Below are positions 12,290 to 22,198 of a stretch of DNA of 64,000 nucleotides, piece after piece. The notes under the pieces were generated by a model. It searched no databases. It had not been told where the DNA came from and saw only the letters and a list, made by a program, of their open reading frames with translations. The DNA is from Torreya grandis (Eukaryota > Streptophyta > Pinopsida > Cupressales > Taxaceae), in assembly GCA_037957365.1 (NCBI GenBank), contig JARHVA010003525.1, forward strand, positions 1,017,001 through 1,081,000. Reading direction: 5' to 3'. The first letter of the stretch is position 1. Every line of letters starts with the position of its first letter. The position numbers and the translations under genes are program-made.

Positions 12290-13060
12290 ATGAAGAAGTG
12301 AAGATGGATGAATAAACCAAGGAGATTGAGGTAGCCTAAGTTGCATGTGAATATATTCCAAGTAATACTTATTCAAGTAATTTTATGAATGAGTTATTTA
12401 CAAGTTTGCCTCAGCATTTGGTAAAAATTTATAGTTGTGAACTCATTGAAAGTATGATAGACAAGCTCCAATGCATGAAAGAAAGTTTTGAAAAGGAAAG
12501 AGTTGAAAAAGAGATGGGCAATGTACATATGGTCCAAGAAGGACAACCAAATGAAGGCAATAACATGAAAGTGTTAAGTAAATAACATGAGAATGTGGAT
12601 GAGAACATGTAGTCCTTGTGTATATAGGAGATAGAGGGTAGTTTTGAAGATGATAGACAACAACACACCAAGGATTTATGTAAGCAAATGACATGCAAGG
12701 ACCAAATAGTTGATATGCATGAGATTGAGTGTAAAAAACAAGGATAATGGGTGAAGGGTGAATAATAAAAATTTAAATAAGTAGTTACATATGGAATGAA
12801 GGTTTTAAAGGATCATTTTGTAGAACAAGAATCATGGTTTGCACATCCCAAGCAAGCAACAGAGGATAACAATAGTGATTTCTTTAACAAGTTTATTGTA
12901 TGTGCAGGTATACTCATGAAGAAAAAGAACAAAAATAAGAATAATTTTTGGGCCCAAGAACATGTTAACCTCTATGAGAGGCAAGTATTATCATAAATAT
13001 TCCATCAGGAGGTATAAAGCAATTAAGGAGGAACAAACACCAAGTTGACATATATGGAAA
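12290..13060 (+). pseudogene. unrecognised C-terminal region of element N
   Basis: Coding-like sequence continues in the protease frame up to the 3' LTR, interrupted by stops. Open pieces are 12,385-12,585 (LPQHLVKIYSCELIESMIDK, then Lys/Glu-rich and probably helical) and 12,796-12,996 (Lys- and Asn-rich, ending NLYERQVLS). In an autonomous gypsy element the reverse transcriptase leader would start here, but none of its motifs is present. The maintained frame suggests it was once translated as part of a gag-protease fusion. I do not recognise a family and assign no function. Confidence 0.5.
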
Positions 13061-13081
13061 AATTTCTTCAACTTGATAGTA

Positions 13082-14930
13082 TGATGTAGGGGCATCCTTG
13101 TGGATCCCAAAATGGACTCATTTTTGGATTGAATTTGTATTTTATGTGTTTTAAATGTGTATTAGGTCTTAATGAAGTCATAGGAGTGAACTATATTAAC
13201 ACAAGTGGCATTAAATTTGAATTATGGAGTTTCCCTCTAAAATTACCACATTTGAAAATTTGAATTTTTAAGCCTTGTGGAAGGATTTATATGCATTTTA
13301 TGAGGTTGAACAAGGTGTAAAACATGTTTAAAAGATGTAAAATAGGTTTTAAGATTATTTAAAGGTATTAAATAATATCTTAAGTCTATAATCATGGTCA
13401 CAAAGTACATATATTGGTAAAACATTAAAAATGTAATGTAATTTCAATAACTTCCATGTAAAAACCTCCAAGATTAAGTCATGAATCTTGGGAAAATGTG
13501 GTAGAGTTAGTTTTTTCATAGTATTTTTGTATTACATTTGAAATATATAGATATGGATATGTAAAATAATGAGTCTTGATGAATAAGATGATTATGTTGA
13601 TGAAAATTCTATCCATTGATGTTGCATGGTTGTAGCAGAGTGTTTACTTGCTTGAATACTCAAAGGTGGCAAGTAATTTTTAATATTTTATTGTGGTTAT
13701 TTTTTTTTATCAATATTAATATATATTTTTAGATATATGTCTTGAGTTAAATTTCAATGCAGTGACCTTCAAAGACACAGATAGAATTGTCAACAGAGTA
13801 AAGTTTTATATTCTCCTATTGAAGTTGTGATCTATGTAATGCTCCTTATCAATGAATTTCATGGATATTAGAAATGAAATAAACTTTAGATTATATGTAA
13901 TTTAATTTTTTAAATATATTTAGTAATCAAATTTTGTTCTTAATACAATATGGTTATGAAACTAGCTTAATGAAACCTATTGATAACACCAAAACAAGTA
14001 TATACTTTGTGTTCCATTTTATATGGAATTTGTTATGAATCAAGAATTAAAAATAAAGGTTTAAAAATTTTCATAGAACATGGGAAGATTCTATTTTTAA
14101 TTATTGGATATTTTTGGTAATGTTGCACATTCAAACCCTATTGAAACCCTGTTTCCTGCTAAAGAATACAGTCCAATATGATTGAGATTTATTGTTGGAG
14201 AGTGATATAAGGGTTATTAGGTCATGGTTGTTTAATGAAAAAGTTTAGTATTTATTATAAAAATCTAAAAAAATAATTATTTTGTCTTTAAATCTTCCCT
14301 AGACCAAAATATTGATTTTTGATCACCCTCAGCCTATGATAGGGTTTAGAAAGCCCTAAACTAGGGTTTTGCCTATTGGATGAAATTTAACCATGGAAAA
14401 TTACCAAAAAATTGTGATATTTTGTATTTTAATTATCCATAAATGATTAAATTATTTTAAATATTGTACCATACTTGTAATATAGACTTTTAGCAAGTGG
14501 CCTTGGATAAGGGCTAAAGAGGCCTAGTTTGGAAGGGCTAAAAGGAGAAAAGTGGACTTAGGAAGTCGATTAGGTCTTTAGAATTGAAAAAAAAGTTTAT
14601 TTAAAAAATAAAAAGGTGAATATAATGTTATAAATTCATAATTTTTAGTAATTTTTCCATACTAACCTATTTGTAGTCAGATAGGGCTACAAGGAAGGCT
14701 AGTGGTAAAGGCAGAGTTGCATGAGTGTAATGTAAGAAGTTGAAAAATAAGTTAAGATGTTATTAAAGATTCTAGAGACCCTATTATGGTCAAGATTAAT
14801 ATTTAATTTTTTTTAATTTAATCTTAAAATTTAGTGGTTTGGCTTGATGAGTGGTTTCTTAAGCCTAGAACTTGGAAAGTGAACCTTTATTCAAGAATAA
14901 GGAAATTAAACTTGTGAAAGCTCTGCATCA
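13082..14930 (+). repeat. 3' LTR of element N (1,849 bp)
   Basis: It starts TGATGTAGGGGCATCC and ends CTCTGCATCA, matching the 5' LTR with many substitutions and small indels. No clear polypurine tract touches it; a purine-rich AAGGAGGAA lies about 50 bases upstream. It is followed by TAGTG. Confidence 0.92.
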
Positions 14931-14935
14931 TAGTG
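14931..14935. repeat. target-site duplication, right of element N
   Basis: TAGTG matches 8,777-8,781 exactly. Reading element 1 from 8,781 directly into 14,936 keeps the gag frame. Confidence 0.9.
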
Positions 14936-15840
14936 GAAATGAAGAGGTAGAAAGACTAAAAATACAAGACTTTTTAGCAAGATAACCCTGTATACTAAGG
15001 GAATAGGTAGCTATATCAAGGAAACATACAACAATTGACTTAAAATCCATAGCCAAGGCCTCCAAACACTTGTGCTTTACCAACACTAGGAGCTTCTAAA
15101 GACATGGTGCCTATTCAAAATAATTTGGCTCAAGAATACAAGTGGTTTTATCCTTATAATCAACCACATAACCAAAACACTTTTCCTAATAGTGTGATCA
15201 ATCAAGCTTTAATGGTATAAGGCATAACAAGTATGTAAGGACAATAATAAGAATCTACTTCCCAACAAGTAGACACATAAGAACATTTTCAAGGAGAAGC
15301 AACTATCCTAAACTAGAAAGAGGATGAATTCAGTGATGTAACTTAAGATTAATAATTTTTCAATAGTGGAGGGCCCATAATAACTAATACACATTCTAAG
15401 AAAAGAGCAATAGAAGTTGATCAACCCTCTCAAGTGGAATAAGCCTCAAATTCCAAAGTTGTAATGGAATGAGCAAAAAGCAATACAGTACAAAGGCCAC
15501 CCTTTATACCTATAAGCTATCCCAAGGCAAAGCATCCAACTCCAAACCTTGTAAAATAGGATGCCAATCTCATGAAATCATAGGCCAAGGTTGGTAATAT
15601 CCCTTTCAGTATAACTGAACAACTGAAGAAAACTAATTTGAATGGCACTATATGGGAAGCCCCATCTATACCTATGCAAAGGGACTTTTTGCAAGAGGCT
15701 TTAAAAAAATTCCAAATATTAGATAAATTTCCAGAAAAGGGACCTATGAATACAACTAATTTGTGTCAACCATAAGCTAACACTAGAATAGGCAAAAGTG
15801 GTAAACCTCCCCCTTCTATCTTTTTCTCATAATAGGGAAA
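14936..15840 (+). pseudogene. gag of element 1, C-terminal part
   Basis: This is the continuation of the interrupted gag in the same frame once N is removed. It is rich in Gln, Asn and Pro, as is the matching part of elements 2 and 3. I see no intact CCHC knuckle. Many stops are TAA or TAG where Gln codons would fit. It runs into protease near 15,850. Confidence 0.6.
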
Positions 15841-15849
15841 CATCTAGTT

Positions 15850-16160
15850 CACAATTATATGGTAGATTATATGGTTAGTAGTTTAGTAATGCCCAAGAAA
15901 ATAACTAATTATCTGGTAATAAAATATACACATGTTAATAAAGGGGTAGTGCAATTGGATAATATTGTTGTTCAAATAGTAGGAACTGTAAAAGGATTAA
16001 ACCTTACCATTCATGCTTGCCCAAGCCTATCAAATTTTAAAGACATTTCAGTCATAGATCTTCCCCCTACTTTTCCATTTGTCTTTCAAGAGACTTCATC
16101 ACAAATATGGGAGGATATTTATCTATATATTAGTCTCACATGTTACTTAGAATGAGATAT
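15850..16160 (+). pseudogene. aspartic protease of element 1
   Basis: The frame from about 15,859 shows VMPKKITNYL, LNLTIHACPSLSN and VIDLPPTFPF, which parallel element 2 (VMPKYIVDQLGL, LNLTLHAC, VLILDVPPHFVLCLS). The catalytic D-S-G triad before VMPK is disrupted (DYMVSS). A frame change near 16,085 moves the following conserved block to another frame. Its role would be cleavage of the Gag-Pol polyprotein; this copy cannot do it. Confidence 0.6.
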
Positions 16161-16463
16161 GGAACTATATTAATAATAAGAGTTTAGCTAATAACAAAAG
16201 ATCATATAAAACCATACAATCCTACCCCCCCCATAGAAATGAATTGTACATTGCAAGATCAAGAGGAGGAAATGGATAACATGGATTTAACACCCACATG
16301 AGAGATTATAAACACTCAATTGGATTAATGGGGATCAAACTTTCAATTAGACCCTTATGATTATGTATAGGAAATAGGGTTAGGGAAATATTACATTTAT
16401 GATAAAGATGTAATTGTATTGTATTTAGTCAAACCAGTTGAAGATCTTTAAGGGATGTAACAA

Positions 16464-16850
16464 TTAATTTTTGATGGATCAAGAAGTATAAATGGTGTAG
16501 GTGAAAGAATAGTATTGATCTCCACATAGAAGGAAAGATACTTCTACTCATTCAAACTTCAATTCAGCTATACCAATAATGTGGCTGAATATGAAGCCTT
16601 GATTCAAGGCCTTTAGTTGGCCAAATAAAGAGGAATCAAGATTATATATATATATGGTGGTAGTGAACTTATTTTTCACCAAGTAAGATCAAAATGTGTA
16701 ACCAAAATAAAAATTTTAAGGTCCTATAAACACAAAGTTTGGGACCTATTAGAAAATTTAACTACCTTGAATATTCAGTAGTATTAAGGGCACAAAATAA
16801 AGATGCTGACTGTATAGCCTTGGTAGGGTCCCAATATAACCTACTAGTCA
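16464..16850 (+). pseudogene. plant-type RNase H (aRNH) of element 1, upstream of reverse transcriptase
   Basis: An RNase H fold domain separate from the gypsy RNase H further downstream. The first acid is in FDGS (Asp codon 16,473-16,475). The second is in VAEYEALIQGL. The third position reads YGGSELI, so its Asp is now Gly. The fourth lies in NKDADCIALV. YKHKVWDL between the third and fourth blocks is shared with element 2. Stops replace Gln or Trp codons. It sits between protease and reverse transcriptase, 1,318 bases before the YLDD codons, matching elements 2 and 3. Confidence 0.75.
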
Positions 16851-17050
16851 AAATAAAAAACAATAATAACCATCATATAAGGCTGATAGTATGACCATAT
16901 ATCCTTGATAATATAATTAATTGGAAATTATTTGATAGTGATGAGCAGATTATCATTTTTCTGATAGAGGAGGCTAAGTTTTCAGATAGGAACCAACCAA
17001 AACTACAGGACCAATATGGAGATTAGATTGTTTAGATAAAAATTAACAAG

Positions 17051-18010
17051 TTGCCTATGGGTCTCATTACACTAGAAAATATCATTAATTCTAATGATCA
17101 ACTAAAGGGAAAGAAAAAAAACATCATGGTGAATGAAGAGGATTGTGAGCTGATGATCATCTCAAAAGGTAAATCCATCAAGATAGGGAAGGTATGTGAT
17201 GACTTGGAAAAACAAAATTTTGTTCATTTATGTCATAAGTTTGATTATAAATTAACTTGGAGCTATCATGATTTGATGGGATTTGATCCAAACTTCTCCC
17301 AACACACCATAGAATTGGATCCAAATACAAAGCCTATCAAATAGAAATAGAGACCTATCAATCATAATATTGAACACCTAATGAAAAGTGAGTAATCTAA
17401 ATTGATAGAGGATAATGTAATATTTCCTATCAAACACTCATCTTTGGTAGCAAATTTGTTCCTAATTAGAAATAAAAATGGTGAAATTTAGTTGTGAGTG
17501 GACTTTAGACACCTGAATAAAGCATCATTGAAAGATAACTACCCTCTTCCCCCTATGGAATAAGTTATACAAATAGTGTCAAGATATAAAATATTCTCTC
17601 TTTTATATGGTTATTATAGTTATAACCAAATCCTATAAAGGAATAAGATAAATTCAAAACTTACTTCACCACCAAATGGGGCACGTTCACATACAAGAAT
17701 ATGTCATTTGGTCTGACAAATACAGGGGAAATTTTTTAGAGAGCCATGAACATGGCATTCAAAGGTTTGATAAATGAAATAATTATAGTATATCTAGATG
17801 ATATTAAAATATATTTAAATCATGCAAATGCACATCTGGACCACTTGAGGAAAAGTTTTAAATGGTGTAGGGAATTTAGGGTTTCCCTTAACCTGAAGAA
17901 GTGTGTGTTTATAGTACACAAGGGGAAACTATTGGGATACAAAATGAATTAGAGCCATATATTCATTATCACTACCAATCCACAAGAAAGGGATAAAAAT
18001 ATTTCTTGAG
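17051..18010 (+). pseudogene. reverse transcriptase of element 1
   Basis: The leader at 17,051-17,344 ends DPNFSQHTIELDPNTKPIK, the usual entry into gypsy reverse transcriptase. Conserved blocks follow in more than one frame: VDFRHLNKASLKDNYPLPP, then the catalytic YLDD (17,791-17,802, IIVYLDDIKIY), then SLNLKKCVFIVHKGKLLGY. The catalytic Asp pair is intact, but several stops and frameshifts make the product inactive. The protein would copy element RNA to DNA in the virus-like particle. Confidence 0.8.
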
Positions 18011-18039
18011 AATATCAACTTTGTGAGAATATTTGTATT

Positions 18040-18377
18040 GAATTTCACCTTTATGGAAAAACCCTTTACTGTAATACTAAAGAAGGTAACTCTTTTTAAA
18101 TAGACTCAAGAGGGAAAAGAAAACTTTGAGGCCATAAAAGAGGCTATTTCCCAAGATCCTACCCTAGTCAACCCAAACTATGAGAAGGATTTCATTCTCT
18201 ATGCATTTGGTGGGGAAGGAAACATCTCAACAATTCTAACTTAGCATAATCAAGAAGATTTAGAGAAGCCCATTTCTTTCTTTAGCTAATATTTGAAAGA
18301 TTATGAAGATAATTATAGTTTTGTGGAAAATCAAGTATATGAAGTGATTAAAATAACTAAAGAGATAATTTACATAA
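18040..18377 (+). pseudogene. gypsy RNase H of element 1, truncated
   Basis: The blocks FEAIKEAISQDPTLVNPNY, FILYAFGG and the YEDNYSFVENQVYEVIK-type region match the front of the gypsy RNase H in elements 2 and 3. The domain stops where LTR sequence begins (about 18,378), so its back end and all of integrase are lost. Confidence 0.7.
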
Positions 18378-18547
18378 CACTAGTGTCTTATTAGTTGCAT
18401 TAGATTTAGGTTAAGGAAGCTAGCCTTCTCTATAGATTAACCTCAAATTTCTAAGGTCCCATAGCTTTGGAAGTTTTTCCATTATATCATTAGGCAATTA
18501 CATAATAATTTACAATATCAAGACAAGGGAAATCCTATGTGATAACA
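18378..18547 (+). repeat. 3' LTR fragment of element 1
   Basis: It matches about 7,540-7,709, for example AACACTAGTGTCTTATT against AACACTGGTGTCTTATC, and CATTAGGCAATTA in both. It ends TGTGATAACA against TGTGATAATT. Only the last ~170 bases of the LTR remain. Confidence 0.7.
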
Positions 18548-18621
18548 TATGGGTAGGCTATATTTCCTAAAAACCCCATTATGTTGAGACTTACCTACAT
18601 ACCAATATCTCATGAGGGGAT

Positions 18622-19926
18622 TGTTTCTCTTAATTTGAGAATATTTTCTTGTTAAAGAAGAAGTAAGAAACTAGATATGGGTATGGTAGAAGAACCTATT
18701 TGTTTCTATGCACATGATATAGATTATTATGAAGATCTCCTCTTTGTCTTGAGAAAAATGACCTATAGATAAGATAATACTAAAATAAAGGGGTTATTAT
18801 ATGGATACCAAGGTGGATTGCCTTGCATGAGCTATATCCAAGAAGCGTGAGTTTACTAGAACACTATCAATCCACTCTTTTATAATAGTTAAGTTGAAAG
18901 AAATAAATATGAAGTAATTGCATTAAATGATAAAAAAGACTAAAAGGGAATGTAATAAGAAATAAATGCTTGATAAAGGAAGTAGACTAATGTTAAATAT
19001 ATCATGTTGGGTTCAAAAAATAGGTGGGGTCTCTATGAATAGGTAGAAAGAGAGAGAGTGGAATTTATTTGAGGGTAAATAAGTGGAAATAACTTTCTAT
19101 TATTTCCTACCAAAATGATCGTTAATGATCAGGGTGACCATCGTTAGTTAAGGGTGACTGTTGATCGTCAAGGTGACCATCGATAGTTGATATGGGTTCT
19201 AAGGGTATCCAAAAAAGGGGTTATAGAATGAGATAGTAAGTGATTGGAGATATAATTTAGGTTAGGGGGTTATAATATATTATATGGAAAGGTTTGATTT
19301 AGTTAGAGATATTAGAAACTAAATAATCAAAAATTGAAATAAGAGATGTACTTAGCTTGTTGCTTGATGGTTAAATATGGGCTGAGAAGTAATTTTTTTA
19401 GAATAATGGTGCCTATGGTTATAAATCAATTTTGGTAGAGTAATAGGTCTCTATTATTTTGGATGTTTGACTAAAAGGAAGACTTAAAAAGAATTTCTTG
19501 ATGAAGAAGATCCTAATAACTACTGGTTAGTAGCTTGATTGCTTGATTACATAAATTCCTAGATGCTTGGATCCCTTTTCATCTCCTACTCCCCTCCTTT
19601 TATAGGAAAAGAGAGATGGAGGTAAAAGGTTTCATAGGAGGTTTGGTTGGTTGTTATGATGCATTAGATTTCCATCCATATTACATTTTGACATGTTAAC
19701 TTTCACATAGCTTGAGTTATTTTTATTCAGATGGGGAAGACCTAACTGTCGATGGTCAGGGTGATCATCAACAGTTGAAGGTGGAAGGTTAAAATGAAAT
19801 CTTAGTGAGTTGGGTTTATCTAGTTAGATAAAATAACTTAGGGTCATGGTCAAAGGTTGGGTACTAGTCTGATTTAGGGGTCTTTTGACATCTAAAACTA
19901 TCATGCATGGTTTTGTAGTGTCTACA
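18622..19926 (-). repeat. 3' LTR of element M
   Basis: It aligns along its length with 34,583-35,933, for example AAGAAGTAAGAAA then TAGATATGGGTATGGTAGAA near the left end and GTGTCTACA at the right end. It carries two clusters of the GACCATCGATGGTC-like motif (19,115-19,185 and 19,742-19,780). Confidence 0.88.
19115..19185. repeat. palindromic-motif cluster in LTR of element M
   Basis: Several degenerate copies of the palindrome TGACCATCGATGGTCA and its halves (GGTGACCATCG, GATCGTCAAGGTG, CATCGATAGTT) lie in both orientations within 70 bases. A matching cluster is in the other LTR at 35,102-35,160. Confidence 0.65.
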
Positions 19927-19940
19927 TTTTTCCCCTTTTT
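19927..19940 (-). other. polypurine tract of element M
   Basis: The plus strand reads TTTTTCCCCTTTTT, so the minus strand reads AAAAAGGGGAAAAA, directly touching the TGTAGACAC start of the 3' LTR. This is the expected plus-strand primer site and confirms the orientation. Confidence 0.9.
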
Positions 19941-20396
19941 GTCATTCAATTTGTGTTAGCAAGATGTAAAATAGAAATGGATAATGAGTTGGTGGGTTGG
20001 TTTCCCCAATCATGAGAGGAGGTTTTCCCACTCAAACATGGAGTCAATGTGGTGAAACAAAATTGGGTGCAGTTTTGATAAGTGATTATGGTGAGTCATA
20101 AGGTTGGTGACAAAAAGGGTGAGCATATGAAGTGAAAACATGCTCACAAAAATGTGACAAAATTATGATATCCAAGATTGTGCATAGACTAAGTTACCAT
20201 ATTTGGTAAAAATAATAGGTTAGTTCGAGAAGGATAGGTGATGGGGTAACTAGGACACAACATTAGGCAATAATAAATAGGTTATTCCTATCAAGTCTCT
20301 TAGATATGGTTAGTGTTTTGATAGGAATCCAAGGTAAGAATTGATCATAGGAAAAACATAAATGGTCTAATTTGCACTAGGTGGTATAAATTCAAA

Positions 20397-21415
20397 TGTT
20401 CAACATGGTAGTGTTGGCTAATGTGATAAAAAAGGACTAGGCAAGGTTATCACAAATGTGAGATAGTTTGGGCCAAAATGGCTAACATCGAGGTGGATGG
20501 GGTGATTGGTATGGTAGGTTGAGAAGGTAGTTTTTGAAGGTGGGTATTGAGGTGTTTGGTGTCAAAATTTTGAAAAGTTTACATCATGACCATTGATGTC
20601 ATGGGTCTTGAATATGACCATCGATAGTCACCCTGACCATCAATGGTCAAGGTGAAAAACCTAAAAGTTTGGAGGTTAAAATTGAGAAAAGAGAGTCATT
20701 TTTTCTCATTTGCCTTTTAACTATTGATTCCTATGTGTACTGGTGACTTTGGAATTTTGTGAGAGAGTGTTGATGAGGTGGTTATTGAGTGGTTTGGTGT
20801 GGATTTGTGTTGAGTTGACCAGAGTATTGGACCAAGGATATAGGGTGGATAAGGATGTGATTGGGAAATGGGACCCATGATTCCTCCTCAATGATGGTCG
20901 AGAAATGTTCAACATGGTAGTGTTGGCTAATGTGATAAAAAAGGACTAGGCAAGGTTATCACAAATGTGAGATAGTTTGGGCAAAAATGGCTAATATTGA
21001 GGTGGATGGGGTGATTGGTATGGTAGGTTGAGAAGGTAGTTTTTGAAGGTGGGTATTGAGGTGTTTGGTGTCAAAATTTTGAAAATTTTACATCATGACC
21101 ATTGATGTCATGGGTCTTGAATATGACCATCAATAATCACCCTAACCATCGATGGTCAGGGTGAAAAACCTAAAATTTTGGAGGTTAAAATTGAAAAAAG
21201 AGAGTCATTTTTCTCATTTGCCTTTTAAATATTGATTCCTATGTGTACTAGTGACTTTGGAATTTTGTGAGAGAGTGTTGATGAGGTCGTTACTGAGTGG
21301 TTTGGTGTGGATATGTGTTGAGTTGACCAGAGTATTGGACCAAGGATATAGGGTGGATAGGGATGTGACTGGGTAATGGGACCCATGATTCCTCCTCAAT
21401 GATGGTCGAGAAATG
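20397..21415. repeat. 509-bp tandem duplication
   Basis: Two head-to-tail copies (about 20,397-20,905 and 20,906-21,415) differ at roughly 20 positions by eye. Most are C/T or G/A changes, several of them inside ATCGAT. The shared AAATG at the copy edges suggests slippage or short-homology recombination. Each copy carries one cluster of the TGACCATCGATGGTCA motif. Confidence 0.9.
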
Positions 21416-21680
21416 AGGTAGGGGATGCATTGAATTGATAGATGAGATTGATTTGTTCATTTTTAGTTTAACTTTGTTGATTAGTTGGGGGTGGTAGGGT
21501 TTTGTATTTTTGCCCTAGGTTTTAGGTTTTGTGTTATTATTGTTAAAATTTGTAGGTGAAAATAGAAATTAAGAGGGTAGGCTAGGTTGAGGGAGGGTAA
21601 AGTAGATATTAGCTAGGTGTATTTTAATTTAAAATGAATTTTGGGTGGGTTTATGGGTAGGTAGGGTTAGGGATTTTCCA

Positions 21681-21814
21681 CCAGTGGTCACACATAGTGA
21701 TCATCGATAGTCATATCTAATCATTGATAGTCATACTTGACTATCAACGATCAAAAAATGAAGGCCAAATGGTCACTTGATCATTAGTGGTCATAGTGAC
21801 CATCAGTAGTTGAC
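21681..21814. repeat. palindromic-motif cluster in 3' region of element M
   Basis: At least seven half-sites such as AGTGATCATCGATAGTCA, TTGACTATCAACGATCA and GTGACCATCAGTAGTTGA lie within 135 bases in both orientations. They relate to the motif in both LTRs and in the 509-bp duplication. The flanking region, 19,941-22,190, otherwise looks non-coding. Confidence 0.65.
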
Positions 21815-22198
21815 TTATTGGGATAAAAGGTTGGGTTTAAGTTGAAGTTAATGGGATTGGCCAGGCTTTAAGTGGAATTGGCTTTTTGGTGATGTTAATG
21901 ATTGATGTGAAGTGGTTTTGGGTTAGGGTATGGGTAATGTGTTCTATTTTAAGAATTTAGGATAGAAAATAGGGTAAGTTGATATAGGAGGCAAGTGGTA
22001 TGATGTTAGAGTTCATAGATAATAATAATAGGAAAGAAAACTAAGTGTATTTTGTAACAAATTTTGTAGGTATAGGATCAGATCAAGACATGGGATCAGG
22101 GTCTTGAGATATTTATAGAGATTTATCATGGGATGATGGATGATGACTAGGTGCACATGGAGGAGGTTGGCCTTGGGGTGATGATTCACTATTAAAAC

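Larger units (their letters stand above)
8782..14930 (+). mobile_element. element N: complete non-autonomous LTR retrotransposon (gag-protease only)
   Basis: The element is bounded by two LTRs that both start TGATG and end GCATCA, and flanked by a perfect TAGTG duplication. The internal region is only 2,460 bases (10,622-13,081). It holds an initiator-methionine primer-binding site, gag, a degraded zinc knuckle, an aspartic protease and about 770 bases of unrecognised coding-like sequence. No reverse transcriptase, RNase H or integrase motif is present, and there is no room for them. It therefore depended on enzymes supplied in trans, or is an internal-deletion family. The two LTRs differ at roughly one base in nine over their first ~118 bases (counted by eye), so the insertion is old. 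Confidence 0.9.
6390..18547 (+). mobile_element. element 1: Ty3/gypsy LTR retrotransposon, internally deleted and nested
   Basis: Order along the plus strand: LTR, primer-binding site, gag (interrupted by element N), protease, plant-type RNase H, reverse transcriptase, gypsy RNase H, then a 3' LTR fragment. Integrase and the front of the 3' LTR are missing, so RNase H runs straight into LTR sequence near 18,378. The left boundary is uncertain; the right one is set by the repeat shared between about 7,540-7,709 and 18,378-18,547. The polyprotein carries many stops and the element is dead. Confidence 0.75.
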
